Source: Pelagivirga sediminicola (GTDB lineage: Bacteria > Pseudomonadota > Alphaproteobacteria > Rhodobacterales > Rhodobacteraceae). Taken from it: 64,000 bases of DNA. The notes under the pieces are model-generated. The model did not search any database. It was not told the origin of the DNA and saw only the letters and a program-made list of their open reading frames with translations. The translations under genes were made by a program, and so were the position numbers. Positions 1 to 9,460 of the stretch are shown here, in pieces. The stretch covers positions 248,001-312,000 of the forward strand of contig NZ_QCYH01000001.1 of assembly GCF_003072125.1 (NCBI RefSeq), in the 5' to 3' direction. Positions within the stretch are counted from its first letter, which is position 1; every line of letters begins with the position of its first letter.

Positions 1-2051
1 GACGTCACCATCGCAAGGCCGGCACTCGGCCCGTCCTTGGGCGTCGCGCCTTCGGGGACGTGGACGTGGATATCCCACTTCTCCAGCCGCGGAGGCTTGA
101 TCCCGATGGCAGGCGCGACCGAGCGGACATAGGAGTTGGCCGCATCGATGCTTTCCTTCATCACGTCACCCAGCTTGCCGGTGGTCTTCATCCGGCCCTT
201 GCCCGGCAGGCGAAGCGCCTCGATATTCAGAAGCTCGCCGCCCACGGACGTATAGGCCAGCCCTGTGACGACACCAACCTGATCGGCATCCTCCGCCAGA
301 CCGAACTTGTGCTTTCGCACACCCAGGAAATCACCCAGATTGTCGGGCGTCACGGTGATCTGCGTCGCCTCCTTCTTGATGATCTTCGTCACCGCCTTGC
401 GCGCGACCTTGGCGATCTCGCGCTCGAGGTTCCGCACACCGGCCTCCCGCGTGTAGTAGCGGATGATGTCGGTCAGCGCGGCATCCGTCAGCTCGAACTC
501 GTCCTTCTTCAGACCGTGGTTCTTGATCTGCTTGGACAGCAAGTGCTGCTTTGCGATCTCGCGCTTTTCGTCCTCGGTATAGCCGGCCAGCGGAATGATC
601 TCCATCCGGTCCAGAAGCGGGCCCGGCATGTTGTAGCTGTTCGACGTGGTCAGGAACATCACGTTCGAGAGGTCATATTCGACCTCCAGATAGTGATCGA
701 CAAACGTGCTGTTCTGCTCAGGGTCCAGAACCTCCAGCATCGCCGAAGCAGGATCGCCGCGGAAATCCTGGCCCATCTTGTCGATCTCGTCGAGCAGGAT
801 CAGCGGGTTCGTCGTCTTGGCCTTCTTCAGCGCCTGGATGATCTTGCCGGGCATCGAGCCGATATAGGTCCGGCGGTGGCCGCGGATCTCGGATTCGTCG
901 CGCACACCGCCAAGCGAGATGCGGATGAACTCGCGCCCCGTCGCACGCGCGACAGACTTACCCAGCGACGTCTTGCCCACACCCGGAGGGCCGACGAGGC
1001 ACATGATCGGCCCCTTCAGCTTCTTCGAGCGTTGCTGAACCGCCAGATATTCGACGATCCGCTCCTTGACCTTCTCCAGCCCGTAATGGTCGTCGTCCAA
1101 TATCTGCTCGGCGCGCGCCAGATCTTTTTTCACGCGGGATTTGACGCCCCACGGGATCGACAGCATCCAGTCCAGATAGTTCCGCACGACGGTCGCCTCG
1201 GCGCTCATCGGGCTCATGTTCTTCAGCTTCTTCAGCTCGGCCTCGGCCTTCTCCTTGGCCTCATTGCTCAGCTTGGTGGCGGCGATGCGCGCCTCCAGCT
1301 CGGCGACTTCGCCCTCGCCGTCCTCGCCATCGCCCAATTCCTTCTGAATGGCCTTCATCTGCTCATTCAGGTAATATTCGCGCTGGGTGCGCTCCATCTG
1401 GCTCTTGACGCGGGTCTTGATCTTTTTCTCGACCTGCAGAACGCTCATCTCGCCCTGCATCAGGCCATAGACCTTCTCCAGCCGCTCGCTGACCGAAAGC
1501 GTCTCGAGCAATTCCTGCTTTTGCTCAACGTCGATGCCCAGATGCCCGGCCACGAGATCGGCAAGGCGCGCGGGCTCTTCGCTGTCGGAAACGGCCGTCA
1601 GCGCCTCTTCGGGGATGTTCTTCTTGACCTTGGCATAACGCTCGAACTCGGCGCCGACGCTGCGCAAAAGCGCCTCGATCGTGGTCGCGTCGCCCGGCAT
1701 TTCGGTCAGGTATTCGGCGCGCGCCTCGAAAAACGCCTCGTTATCAAGGTATTCGGCGATGCGCACCCGCGCCACGCCTTCGACCAGCACCTTGACGGTG
1801 CCATCGGGCAGCTTCAGCAGTTGCAGCACGTTGGCCAGAACACCGGCCTTGTAGATGCCTTCGGCGTCAGGGTCATCAACGCTGGGGTCGATCTGGCTGG
1901 ACAGCAGGATCTGCTTGTCGTCGGCCATCACCTCCTCCAGCGCGCGCACGGATTTTTCCCGGCCCACGAAAAGCGGGACTATCATGTGCGGGAACACCAC
2001 GATATCGCGCAGCGGCAGCACCGGATAGGAAGAATTCAGGGGCTCTTGCAT
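1..2051 (-). CDS. lon: ATP-dependent protease La (Lon), 3' end outside window
   Basis: Cytoplasmic AAA+ serine protease that degrades misfolded and regulatory proteins. About 683 codons are visible. They start at ATG 2049-2051 ([16 protein letters not shown]), with GGAAAG upstream as ribosome binding site. In order: N-terminal substrate-binding domain, coiled-coil linker, AAA+ module with Walker [10 protein letters not shown] (about residue 355) and Walker B LLDEIDK (about 420), and the beginning of the protease domain. The catalytic Ser lies in PKDGPSAG (residue 676, bases 24-26). The partner Lys and the C-terminus lie beyond the left edge. A heat-shock type promoter is at 2156-2184. Identification is firm. 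Confidence 0.97.
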   Translation of the reverse strand, partial: MQEPLNSSYPVLPLRDIVVFPHMIVPLFVGREKSVRALEEVMADDKQILLSSQIDPSVDDPDAEGIYKAGVLANVLQLLKLPDGTVKVLVEGVARVRIAEYLDNEAFFEARAEYLTEMPGDATTIEALLRSVGAEFERYAKVKKNIPEEALTAVSDSEEPARLADLVAGHLGIDVEQKQELLETLSVSERLEKVYGLMQGEMSVLQVEKKIKTRVKSQMERTQREYYLNEQMKAIQKELGDGEDGEGEVAELEARIAATKLSNEAKEKAEAELKKLKNMSPMSAEATVVRNYLDWMLSIPWGVKSRVKKDLARAEQILDDDHYGLEKVKERIVEYLAVQQRSKKLKGPIMCLVGPPGVGKTSLGKSVARATGREFIRISLGGVRDESEIRGHRRTYIGSMPGKIIQALKKAKTTNPLILLDEIDKMGQDFRGDPASAMLEVLDPEQNSTFVDHYLEVEYDLSNVMFLTTSNSYNMPGPLLDRMEIIPLAGYTEDEKREIAKQHLLSKQIKNHGLKKDEFELTDAALTDIIRYYTREAGVRNLEREIAKVARKAVTKIIKKEATQITVTPDNLGDFLGVRKHKFGLAEDADQVGVVTGLAYTSVGGELLNIEALRLPGKGRMKTTGKLGDVMKESIDAANSYVRSVAPAIGIKPPRLEKWDIHVHVPEGATPKDGPSAGLAMVT

Positions 2052-2155
2052 GCTCTTTCCTTATGCAGCGGTCCGGGATTGGTCCCGGCCCTTTATTGGC
2101 AAGAGGGTCCGGCCCCGCCCGGCGGCGACCATGCCCTCTCCGTTTTCACAGGTTA

Positions 2156-2184
2156 ATTTGGGGCAGGCAGGCACCGCTTTCAAC
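2156..2184 (-). promoter_or_regulatory. Sigma-32-like (heat shock) promoter of lon
   Basis: Read on the minus strand, GTTGAAA (2178-2184) is followed after 14 bases by CCCCAAAT (2156-2163). The RpoH consensus is CTTGAAA, 11-16 bases, CCCCATnT, so only two positions differ. It lies about 105 bases upstream of the lon start, and lon is a classical heat-shock gene. The rest of the 278-base gap between tgt and lon shows nothing else I can name. Confidence 0.6.
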
Positions 2185-2329
2185 CTCGCGCCGCTTAGAA
2201 TGACGCCGCGGCAGCGCCGGTGCAAGGACGATCCCTGCGCAATTCATCTAAAAATGCGCGCTCCCCGCCGCCCGATTGTGACGCCTTGGCTTCGTCTTGG
2301 CAAAAATACTCATTCTTTCTGCCGATGCA

Positions 2330-3460
2330 TCACAGCGGCTCGATATCGCCCTCTGCCCTCTGCGCATGGAACTGCGCCTGCCACGCCCCGAAGTCGCCCC
2401 GCGCGATGGCGGCGCGCATTTCGGCCATAAGCTGCTGATAATAATGCAGGTTGTGCCATGTCAGCAGCATGCCAGATATCATCTCCTGCGCGCGGAACAC
2501 GTGATGCAGATAGGCGCGCGAATAACTCCGGCAGGCGGGGCATGTGCAGTCCTCGTCCAAAGGACGCGGGTCATCGGCGTGGCGTGCGTTCTTGATGTTG
2601 ACCTGCCCGCGCCGCGTCCACGCCTGCCCGGTGCGGCCCGAGCGGCTGGGCAGCACGCAGTCCATCATGTCCACGCCGCGCGCGACCGCGCCGACGATGT
2701 CGTCGGGCTTGCCCACGCCCATCAGGTAGCGCGGCTTGCCTTCGGGCAGCATGTCGGGCGCATAGTCCAGAACGCCGAACATCGCCTCCTGCCCCTCGCC
2801 CACGGCCAGCCCGCCGATGGCGTAGCCGTCAAATCCGATTTCGACCAGTTTATCGGCACTTGCGCCGCGAAGCTCACGCGTGACGCCGCCTTGCTGGATG
2901 CCGAACAGCGCGTGGCCGGGCCGCTCGCCGAACGCCTCTTTCGAGCGGCGCGCCCAGCGCATCGACAGTTCCATGCTCTCGGCCACAGCCTTGTCCGTCG
3001 CGGGCAACGCCGGGCATTCGTCAAAGCACATCACGATATCGCTGCCCAGAAGCGCCTGGATCTCGATCGATCGCTCGGGCGTCAGCATGTGTCTGGAGCC
3101 GTCGATATGACTGCGAAAGGCCACGCCCTCCTCGGTCAGCTTGCGCAGATCGGCAAGGCTCATCACCTGAAAACCGCCCGAATCCGTCAGGATCGGACCC
3201 GGCCAGTTCATGAACTTGTGCAGCCCCCCCAGCGCCGCGATCCGCTCGGCCGTGGGGCGCAGCATCAGGTGATACGTGTTGCCCAGAAGGATGTCGGCGC
3301 CCGTCGCGGCCACGCTTTCGGGCAGCATCGCCTTGACGGTGGCGGCGGTGCCGACGGGCATGAAGGCCGGCGTGCGGATCTGCCCGCGCGGCGTGCTGAT
3401 GGCGCCGGTGCGCGCGCGCCCGTCCGTCGCCGCCAGTTTGAATTCGAACCGCGCTGTCAT
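2330..3460 (-). CDS. tgt: Queuine/preQ1 tRNA-ribosyltransferase
   Basis: Exchanges guanine 34 of tRNAs Asp, Asn, His and Tyr for the queuosine precursor preQ1, a cytoplasmic tRNA modification step. The 376-residue protein has the family's usual length. It shows the catalytic region LTDSGGFQ (Asp about 93), the GGLAVGE loop and the zinc site CTCPAC followed by HH near the C-terminus. I chose ATG 3458-3460 (MTARFEF) because GAGGGC lies about 10 bases upstream; a start 7 codons earlier has no ribosome binding site. It is divergent from the SPFH gene and 278 bases upstream of lon on the same strand. Confidence 0.96.
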   Translation of the reverse strand: MTARFEFKLAATDGRARTGAISTPRGQIRTPAFMPVGTAATVKAMLPESVAATGADILLGNTYHLMLRPTAERIAALGGLHKFMNWPGPILTDSGGFQVMSLADLRKLTEEGVAFRSHIDGSRHMLTPERSIEIQALLGSDIVMCFDECPALPATDKAVAESMELSMRWARRSKEAFGERPGHALFGIQQGGVTRELRGASADKLVEIGFDGYAIGGLAVGEGQEAMFGVLDYAPDMLPEGKPRYLMGVGKPDDIVGAVARGVDMMDCVLPSRSGRTGQAWTRRGQVNIKNARHADDPRPLDEDCTCPACRSYSRAYLHHVFRAQEMISGMLLTWHNLHYYQQLMAEMRAAIARGDFGAWQAQFHAQRAEGDIEPL

Positions 3461-3484
3461 CTTTGGCTTGCCCTCATGCATTTT

Positions 3485-3503
3485 TGCGGTTTCTTAAACC
3501 GCA
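3485..3503. repeat. Perfect 8-bp inverted repeat in the tgt/SPFH divergent promoter
   Basis: TGCGGTTT, spacer CTT, AAACCGCA: a perfect inverted repeat in the 103-base region between tgt (minus) and the SPFH gene (plus). It could be an operator for a dimeric regulator or a short hairpin. No regulator can be named. Confidence 0.4.
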
Positions 3504-3563
3504 TCGTATTAAGTTGCAAAAGCCAACGCGCCGCGGGCCGGTGCCATTTCAGGAATGCCATTC

Positions 3564-4454
3564 ATGTCCGAAGACGCCATCATGGATCTGCTGTCATCCA
3601 ATCTGCTTTATCTGCTGCTTGCGCTGCTGATCATCCTGACCATCTTCAAGGCGGTGAAGATCGTCCCGCAATCCGAGCAGCACGTGGTCGAGCGGTTCGG
3701 TCGGCTCCACTCGGTTCTGGGCCCCGGCATCAACATGATCGTGCCGTTCCTGGACAGGATCGCGCACAAGATCTCGATACTTGAGCGGCAATTGCCCACC
3801 GCCAGCCAGGACGCGATCACGCGGGACAACGTGCTGGTGCAGGTCGACAGCTCGGTTTTCTACCGCATCGTCCAGCCCGAAAAGACGGTCTACCGGATCC
3901 GCGATATCGACGGCGCCATCGCCACCACCGTCGCCGGGATCGTCCGCGCCGAGATGGGCAAGATGGACCTCGACGAGGTGCAGTCGAACCGCGCGCAGCT
4001 GATCGCGACGATCAAGGATTCGGTCGAGGATGCGGTCGACAACTGGGGGATCGAAGTGACCCGCGCCGAGATCCTCGACGTCAATCTGGACCAGGCCACG
4101 CGCGATGCGATGCTTCAGCAGCTCAACGCCGAGCGCGCCCGCCGCGCCCACGTGACCGAGGCCGAGGGCCGCAAGCGCGCGGTCGAGTTGAACGCGGATG
4201 CCGAGCTCTATGCCGCCGAGCAATCGGCCAAGGCGCGGCGCATCTCCTCGGATGCCGAGGCTTATGCAACCTCCGTCGTGGCGCAGGCCATCGCCGATAA
4301 CGGGCTGGCGGCCGCGCAATACCAGGTGGCGCTGAAGCAGGTGGAGGCGCTCAATGCGCTGGGCGCCAGCCCGTCGTCCTCGACCATCCTCGTGCCGGCC
4401 GCTGCGCTGGAGGCTTTCGGCAACGCGTTCTCGATGCTGAAGGGCAAGCCATGA
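3564..4454 (+). CDS. SPFH/Band 7 (stomatin, QmcA-like) membrane protein
   Basis: Membrane-anchored scaffold of the stomatin/prohibitin/flotillin group, thought to organise inner-membrane microdomains and to act with NfeD partners. One N-terminal membrane helix (LLSSNLLYLLLALLIILTIF) is followed by the Band 7 domain (VVERFGRLHSVLGPG...) and a charged helical stretch rich in Ala/Glu/Arg (ERARRAHVTEAEGRKRAVELNA). I chose ATG 3564 (MSEDAIMDLL) because AGGA lies 9 bases upstream; the ATG at 3555 directly abuts that motif. Its stop overlaps the NfeD start (ATGA), so the two are surely co-transcribed. 296 residues, usual for the QmcA subgroup. Confidence 0.93.
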   Translation: MSEDAIMDLLSSNLLYLLLALLIILTIFKAVKIVPQSEQHVVERFGRLHSVLGPGINMIVPFLDRIAHKISILERQLPTASQDAITRDNVLVQVDSSVFYRIVQPEKTVYRIRDIDGAIATTVAGIVRAEMGKMDLDEVQSNRAQLIATIKDSVEDAVDNWGIEVTRAEILDVNLDQATRDAMLQQLNAERARRAHVTEAEGRKRAVELNADAELYAAEQSAKARRISSDAEAYATSVVAQAIADNGLAAAQYQVALKQVEALNALGASPSSSTILVPAAALEAFGNAFSMLKGKP

Positions 4455-4747
4455 TCGAGGTGGTCGAAACCGTGCCGCTCTGGGCGCTGTGGTGGGCATG
4501 GCTGGTTGCCGCGTTGCTGTTTGCGATCATCGAGATCGTCTTGCCCGGCTTCCTGTTCCTCGGCTTCGCGCTCGGCGCGGCGGCTGTGGGGTTCTTGTTG
4601 ATCTTCGCGCCGCTGGCTCTGGGGCTGCCCTTGCTTCTGGTGCTTTTCGCCGCCCTGTCGCTGGGCGCGTGGGCGGCGCTGCGCCGGATGTTTCGCCTGA
4701 GAAACGGCCAGGTCCGCCGCGTCAAGGGTGATGTGAACAAAGGCTGA
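4451..4747 (+). CDS. Short NfeD-family membrane protein
   Basis: Partner of the SPFH protein; its start ATG overlaps the preceding stop by 4 bases. The 98-residue protein is two or three hydrophobic helices (WALWWAWLVAALLFAIIEIVLPGFLF and the following Gly/Leu-rich segments) ending in a basic tail RRMFRLRNGQVRRVKG. The helical part with IIEIVLPG is typical of NfeD1b/YbbK. The C-terminal OB-fold domain that normally follows (total about 145 residues) is absent: the frame stops soon after the membrane part. Either a natural short form or a remnant. Confidence 0.8.
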   Translation: MIEVVETVPLWALWWAWLVAALLFAIIEIVLPGFLFLGFALGAAAVGFLLIFAPLALGLPLLLVLFAALSLGAWAALRRMFRLRNGQVRRVKGDVNKG

Positions 4748-4873
4748 GCGGCGCGGGACGGCGGGATTCAGGCGGACGCAAACGGCGCGCGCGCCCCTTT
4801 CCGCTTTACGTTTGGCGCAAACGCGCTACATCCCACCATTCCGCCATTGAAACTCTCCACGAAAGGTCCGCCA

Positions 4874-6274
4874 ATGTCCCCGTCCGAGCCGCTCGATTCC
4901 CTGCAATTCGGATGGGAGGAATGGATCGGCCTGCCCAAGCTGGGCGTGCCGGCGATCAAGGCAAAGGTGGATACCGGCGCGCGCACCTCGGCGTTGCATG
5001 CCTTCGACATCGAAACCTTCGGGCCTGCGTCGCGCCCCAAGGTGCGCTTCACGCTGCACCCCATTCCGGGCCGCGACGATCTAGTCATCCCCTGCTCGGC
5101 GACGATCATCGACCGGCGCGACGTGACATCCTCAAACGGCGAGAGCGAATCGCGTTTCGTGATCGAAACCCTGATGTCGGTGAACGGCGACCGCTGGCCG
5201 ATCGAGATCACGCTGACCAATCGGCACGGCATGGCCAGCCGGATGCTGCTGGGCCGGCAGGCGCTGAAGGATCACATCTCGATCGTCGCGACCGACCGCT
5301 TCCTGCAGCCCGAGCTGAGCTATGACGTCTACTCCACCTCCAAGATGCGCAGCGAGGCGCCCGACCGCGCCCTGCGCATCGCCGTTCTCAGCCGCGAGGA
5401 CAATTACAGCACCCGCCGCCTGGTGGAGGAGGGCGAAAAACGCGGCCATACCGTCGAGGTCGTCAACACCACGCGCTGCTATATGGCGATCAACGCGATG
5501 GCGCCCGAAGTGCATTACGACGGCAAGCGCCTGCCGCGCTTTGACGCCGTGATCCCGCGCATCGGCGCGTCGATCACCCCCTACGGCGCGGCGATCCTGC
5601 GCCAGTTCGAGACGATCGGCACCTATTGCGTCAATGGCAGCGCCGGCATCGTCGCCAGCCGGGACAAGCTGCACGCGCATCAGATCATGGCGCGCGCCAA
5701 GATCGGCATGCCCAACACCGCCTTTGCCGCCAGCCCGCGCGACACCGGCAACATCATCGCGCTGGTCGGCACCGCGCCGCTGATCGTCAAGCTGCTGGAA
5801 TCGACCCAAGGCAAGGGCGTGGTTCTGGCCGAGACGAAAAAGGCCGCCGAAAGCGTCATCGACGCCTTTCGCGGGCTCAAGGCCAATTTCCTCGTCCAGG
5901 ATTTCGTCAAGGAAGCCGCGGGCGAGGATATCCGCTGCCTCGTGATCGGCGGCAAGGTGGTCGCCTCGATGAAGCGCACGGGCGCCGAGGGGGATTTCCG
6001 GTCGAACCTGCACCGGGGCGGCAGCGCGAAATCCGTGCGCATCACCAAGGAAGAGCGTGATACCGCCCTGCGCGCCGCGCGGGCCTTCAACCTGAACATG
6101 GCCGGTGTGGATCTATTGCGCGCCGAAAAAGGGCCGAAGGTGCTGGAGGTCAACTCCTCGCCCGGCTTCGAGGGGATCGAAGGATCCACCGGCAAGAATA
6201 TCGTGGGCAAGCTTTACGACACGATCGAGGCCCGCGTGCGCCCTGCCCCGATCCGCAAGCGCAAGGCAAACTGA
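4874..6274 (+). CDS. rimK: Fused RimB-type retropepsin-like protease and RimK ATP-grasp ligase
   Basis: Two domains in one 466-residue chain. Residues about 10-145 match the PF05618 (RimB) family, including the aspartic-protease-like motif [13 protein letters not shown]. Residues about 160-455 are an ATP-grasp ligase of the RimK family ([26 protein letters not shown] at the front, [17 protein letters not shown] for nucleotide binding, [14 protein letters not shown] for metal binding). RimK adds glutamates to the C-terminus of ribosomal protein S6; RimB is its partner in Pseudomonas. I chose ATG 4874 because GAAAGG lies 7 bases upstream. The ligase assignment is strong; the exact target here is inference. 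Confidence 0.9.
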   Translation: MSPSEPLDSLQFGWEEWIGLPKLGVPAIKAKVDTGARTSALHAFDIETFGPASRPKVRFTLHPIPGRDDLVIPCSATIIDRRDVTSSNGESESRFVIETLMSVNGDRWPIEITLTNRHGMASRMLLGRQALKDHISIVATDRFLQPELSYDVYSTSKMRSEAPDRALRIAVLSREDNYSTRRLVEEGEKRGHTVEVVNTTRCYMAINAMAPEVHYDGKRLPRFDAVIPRIGASITPYGAAILRQFETIGTYCVNGSAGIVASRDKLHAHQIMARAKIGMPNTAFAASPRDTGNIIALVGTAPLIVKLLESTQGKGVVLAETKKAAESVIDAFRGLKANFLVQDFVKEAAGEDIRCLVIGGKVVASMKRTGAEGDFRSNLHRGGSAKSVRITKEERDTALRAARAFNLNMAGVDLLRAEKGPKVLEVNSSPGFEGIEGSTGKNIVGKLYDTIEARVRPAPIRKRKAN

Positions 6275-6369
6275 CGCCGGGGGGTGCGAAATGGTCGCAT
6301 GGTTGCGCGGCTTTACCTGCGCCCCCATATTCCCTATACATTCGCTCAGGCAAAGCCGCAGGATAGCAT

Positions 6370-6732
6370 ATGACCGAAAATCCCCAACCTTTCGAGGGCA
6401 TCCCGCTTATCGCGCCATCGTCCACCGATCATCCCAAATACGAGGATATCGTCGAGGCGTGCCGCAGCGTGTTCGACCCGGAAATCCCGGTGAACATCTA
6501 TGATCTGGGCCTGATCTATACCATAGATATCGATGATGAAAACGCGGTCAAGGTGACGATGACCCTGACCGCCCCCGGCTGTCCCGTCGCGGGCGAGATG
6601 CCCGGATGGGTTGCCGATGCGATCGAGCCGCTGGACGGGATCAAGCAGGTCGATGTCAGCCTGGTCTGGGAGCCGCCCTGGGGCATGGACATGATGTCCG
6701 ATGAGGCGCGGCTGGAACTGGGCTTCATGTAA
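6370..6732 (+). CDS. sufT: SUF system Fe-S maturation protein SufT (MIP18/DUF59)
   Basis: Small cytoplasmic factor that helps mature Fe-S proteins. The 120-residue protein carries the DUF59 core VFDPEIPVNIYDLGLIY and the hallmark TLTAPGCPVAGEMP with its single conserved Cys, then LVWEPPWGMDMMSDEARLELG typical of SufT. It lies between the rimK fusion and the HTH gene. No other suf gene is adjacent, though an A-type carrier follows at 8251. Strong family match. Confidence 0.93.
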   Translation: MTENPQPFEGIPLIAPSSTDHPKYEDIVEACRSVFDPEIPVNIYDLGLIYTIDIDDENAVKVTMTLTAPGCPVAGEMPGWVADAIEPLDGIKQVDVSLVWEPPWGMDMMSDEARLELGFM

Positions 6733-6746
6733 GGCAAGGCAAGAGG

Positions 6747-6767
6747 CTTGCTTTTTCGAATTGCAAG
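6747..6767. promoter_or_regulatory. Candidate operator A (21 bp, CTTGC...GCAAG)
   Basis: CTTGC-TTTTTTCGAAT type dyad ending in TGCAAG: arms CTTGC and GCAAG are perfect, with TTT/AA inside. It ends 15 bases before the ATG of the SatD-like/HTH gene. The same 21-base layout, CTTGC-W-TTT-N3-AA-W-TGCAAG, recurs at 7459-7479 before the next gene. Two same-length, same-consensus dyads before two neighbouring genes suggest a shared operator. Confidence 0.55.
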
Positions 6768-6782
6768 TGGTTAAGCTTGCGC

Positions 6783-7439
6783 ATGCAATGGGCAGTCCTT
6801 TCCGGTGACATCGTCGACTCCTCTGCCATGACGGCCGAGGCGCTGGATGCCGTCATTCAGGATTTGCAGGACATCTCGCAGGAATGCACCCTTTGGGGCA
6901 ACACCGGCGGTTCAGAAATCCTCACCGGATTTGCACGCCGGGGCGGCGATGGATGGCAGATCGCGGTCAACCGCCCTGCCCTCGCGCTTCGTCTCGCGCT
7001 CTATATCAAGGCGCGTTTGCGCCGCATGAGCCCCGACTATTCCACGCGCCTCGCGGCCGCGACGGGCGCGGGTGAGTTGCCGACATCGGCAAGCCCCGAA
7101 ACGCCGGGCAACGCGCCATTCGCGGATCTCAACAGCGCCCATGGAGCTGCCTTCATGTCCTCTGGTCGTCTGCTCGAAACGCTTTCAGGAGATACGCTCA
7201 TGGCCCATGCGGGCGGCGGCGCGCTGCACGGGGCCTTTCGCCTGGCCGATCATGTGTCCCAAGGCTGGACGCAATCGCAGGCCCGCTCGCTGTGCCACAT
7301 GCTGCCGCCCGGCGCCGGACCGCGGCGCGTGGCCGCCGAAAGGATCGGGATTTCGCGGCAGGCCGTGGATCAGGCGCTGGGCAGCGCGGGCTATCCCGCG
7401 ATCATGGATGCCATCGAGGCGATCGAGGAGGCCAGATGA
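6783..7439 (+). CDS. SatD-like protein with C-terminal helix-turn-helix
   Basis: Not firmly recognised. The 218-residue protein begins MQWAVLSGDIVDSS, resembling the start of SatD-family proteins, which often neighbour DUF3307 proteins as here. The middle has no motif I can name (SARGGDGWQI-like beta segment near residue 55; a RLAAATGAGE stretch near 90). The last 40 residues (RRVAAERIGISRQAVDQAL) read as a clear helix-turn-helix, so DNA binding is likely. ATG 6783 is taken; TTG 6777 is possible. No good ribosome binding site is visible, so a leaderless message is possible. The palindromes at 6747 and 7459 are candidate targets. Function is inference. Confidence 0.7.
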   Translation: MQWAVLSGDIVDSSAMTAEALDAVIQDLQDISQECTLWGNTGGSEILTGFARRGGDGWQIAVNRPALALRLALYIKARLRRMSPDYSTRLAAATGAGELPTSASPETPGNAPFADLNSAHGAAFMSSGRLLETLSGDTLMAHAGGGALHGAFRLADHVSQGWTQSQARSLCHMLPPGAGPRRVAAERIGISRQAVDQALGSAGYPAIMDAIEAIEEAR

Positions 7440-7458
7440 TGCGCCGCAAGCATAATGA

Positions 7459-7479
7459 CTTGCATTTCGCAAATGCAAG
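7459..7479. promoter_or_regulatory. Candidate operator B, perfect 9+9 palindrome
   Basis: CTTGCATTT, CGC, AAATGCAAG is a perfect 9-bp inverted repeat with a 3-base spacer. It lies between the HTH gene stop (7439) and the DUF3307 start (7501). CATAAT, a good -10 element, sits just before it at 7451-7456, so a bound protein would cover the transcription start. It shares its layout with operator A at 6747. Confidence 0.6.
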
Positions 7480-7500
7480 CCCCGCACGGCGCCCGCGCCC

Positions 7501-8220
7501 ATGATAGAGACATTCACCGCTCTTCTCTTTGCGCATGTGCTTGCCGATTTTGTGCTGCAAACGGCCTGGATCAACGCCCAGAAACGGCGCGCGCCTGTCA
7601 TGTTGGTGCATGCCGCGCTGGTTCTGCTCTGTGCGCAACTGGCGACGGGACACTGGGACAGCCCTTGGCTGCTAGCATTGGCGGCGGCGCATGTGTTGAT
7701 CGATATCGTCAAGATTCGGGGCGGGTTCCACCATATTCGCGGCTTTCTGGCCGATCAGGCCGCGCATCTGGTCACGATCGGCGCCGTGGCGGCGATTGCG
7801 CCCCGGCTGTGGCAGACCGGGCCATGGGCCGATCTGCCCGCGCTTTTGCCCCTCATGGCGATTGCCAGCGGCATCATCATCGCGCTGACCGCCGGGCAAT
7901 ACGCCGTTGCACTGCTGATGCGCCCGCATGGAACCCGTATTCGCAACAATGGCTTGCGCGATGGCGGCCGGCAAATCGGCATTTTGGAGCGCGGGCTGAT
8001 CCTGACGCTGATCCTGCTGAACCAGCCTTTGGGCGTCGGCTTCCTGATCGCGGCGAAATCCATCCTGCGTTTCGGCACGGCGACACGCGATCAACGCACG
8101 GCGGAATATGTCATCATCGGCACGCTGGCCTCGTTCGGCTGGGCCATTCTGACCGCCGAGGCGACGCGCGCGCTCCTGATGCTGCTGCCCCCGCTTGAGA
8201 TTGCGGGCTGGGCGCCCTAG
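7501..8220 (+). CDS. DUF3307 membrane protein
   Basis: A 239-residue polytopic inner-membrane protein of the DUF3307 family. The N-terminal signature FAHVLADFVLQTAWINAQKRR and HVLIDIVKIRGGFHHIRGFLADQAAHL (conserved His/Asp pattern) are visible, followed by several hydrophobic helices to the end. Function of the family is unknown. It follows the SatD-like/HTH gene by 61 bases, and this gap holds the perfect palindrome. There is no clear ribosome binding site before the ATG. The pairing with a SatD-like gene is known from other bacteria; a role in membrane stress is only a guess. Confidence 0.85.
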   Translation: MIETFTALLFAHVLADFVLQTAWINAQKRRAPVMLVHAALVLLCAQLATGHWDSPWLLALAAAHVLIDIVKIRGGFHHIRGFLADQAAHLVTIGAVAAIAPRLWQTGPWADLPALLPLMAIASGIIIALTAGQYAVALLMRPHGTRIRNNGLRDGGRQIGILERGLILTLILLNQPLGVGFLIAAKSILRFGTATRDQRTAEYVIIGTLASFGWAILTAEATRALLMLLPPLEIAGWAP

Positions 8221-8250
8221 ATTGAACGTCAAAGGCAAAGGATTTCTTTC

Positions 8251-8601
8251 ATGTTCGGCATCCCAGGCAAACAGGCCGTCACGATCACGGACCGTGCGGC
8301 GGCGCAAATCTCCAAGCTGATGGCCAAGGACGGCCACCAGGGCCTGCGCATCGGCGTCAAGAAAGGTGGCTGCGCGGGGATGGAATACACGATGGATTAC
8401 GTCGATGAGGTCGATCCCCATGACGAGGTCGTGGAGGAAAACGGCGCCCGCGTGATGATCGCCCCGATGGCGCAGATGTTCCTTTTCGGAACGCAGATCG
8501 ACTATGAGGTCAGCTTGCTTGAATCGGGTTTCCGCTTCAACAACCCCAACGTGACCGAAGCCTGCGGTTGCGGCGAATCCATCAAGTTCGCCGATACATG
8601 A
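8251..8601 (+). CDS. A-type Fe-S cluster carrier (SufA/IscA/ErpA family)
   Basis: Carries assembled Fe-S clusters to target proteins in the cytoplasm. The 116-residue protein has the three cluster-binding cysteines of the family: Cys41 in KKGGCAGMEY and Cys105 and Cys107 in ACGCGES. AAAGGA lies just upstream of the ATG. SufT is 1.5 kb upstream, which favours SufA, but ErpA or IscA cannot be excluded from sequence alone. The demand is clear locally: CysI, CysH, LipA, two Rieske enzymes and a TMADH-like flavoprotein all need clusters. Confidence 0.93.
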   Translation: MFGIPGKQAVTITDRAAAQISKLMAKDGHQGLRIGVKKGGCAGMEYTMDYVDEVDPHDEVVEENGARVMIAPMAQMFLFGTQIDYEVSLLESGFRFNNPNVTEACGCGESIKFADT

Positions 8602-8698
8602 AGGTCGCCCCGCAAGATTTTGATTTAGCCTGATAACCACAGACACTTGCATCACACGGCTCGGCCGGAAACTGTGCAGCAACCGGCCCGGAGATGAC

Positions 8699-9460
8699 AT
8701 GCGACGCAAACTTGCAGCTGGCAATTGGAAGATGAACGGCACTCGCGCCGATCTGGCTGAACTGGAGGCGCTGTGCACCGCGCATGATGGTGCGGATGTC
8801 GATCTGCTGATCTGCCCTCCCTTCACTTTGATCACGGCGGCGGCGCAGCTTTGCGACGGGCATGATATGCGTATCGGCGGGCAGGATTGCCATATGGCCG
8901 CATCGGGCGCGCATACGGGCGACATCTCGGCCGAGATGTTGAAGGATGCGGGTGCAAGCGCGGTCATCCTCGGCCATTCCGAGCGCCGCGCCGATCATGC
9001 GGAGACCAGCGACATCGTCCGCGCCAAGGCCCGCGCGGCGCATGACGCTGGGTTGCTGGCCATCATCTGCGTCGGTGAAAGCCTGAGCAAGCGCGAGGCG
9101 CAGAACACGCTCGACATCATCGGCGGGCAGTTGTCCTCCTCCATCCCCGACAGTGCCACGGGCGAGAACACGGTCGTCGCCTACGAGCCGTGCTGGGCCA
9201 TCGGCACGGGCCTGACGCCCACGCCTGACCAGATCGGCGATGTGCATGACTTCATCCGCACCCGCCTGGAAAAGCGCTTTGGCGCCGGGATCGGACGATC
9301 CGTCCGGCTGCTCTACGGCGGCTCGGTCAAGGCGGGCAATGCGGCCGAGATTTTCGCCGTGTCCAATGTAGACGGGGCGCTGGTGGGCGGCGCCAGCCTG
9401 AAGGCGGATGATTTTTCGCCCATCATCAAGGCACTGGAGGCCGAAGCTCACGCGTCATAG
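8699..9460 (+). CDS. tpiA: Triosephosphate isomerase
   Basis: Interconverts dihydroxyacetone phosphate and glyceraldehyde 3-phosphate in central carbon metabolism. The 253-residue protein shows the substrate-binding GNWKMNG, the catalytic His in ILGHSERR, the catalytic Glu in [12 protein letters not shown], and the phosphate-binding LLYGGSVK. The ATG at 8699 follows GGAGATGAC. Its stop overlaps the convergent lrp gene by 6 bases. Confidence 0.97.
   Translation: MRRKLAAGNWKMNGTRADLAELEALCTAHDGADVDLLICPPFTLITAAAQLCDGHDMRIGGQDCHMAASGAHTGDISAEMLKDAGASAVILGHSERRADHAETSDIVRAKARAAHDAGLLAIICVGESLSKREAQNTLDIIGGQLSSSIPDSATGENTVVAYEPCWAIGTGLTPTPDQIGDVHDFIRTRLEKRFGAGIGRSVRLLYGGSVKAGNAAEIFAVSNVDGALVGGASLKADDFSPIIKALEAEAHAS

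Noticed and set aside
60..2156. Long plus-strand frame opposite lon
   Set aside because: GC-rich antisense artefact; lon on the other strand has all family motifs.
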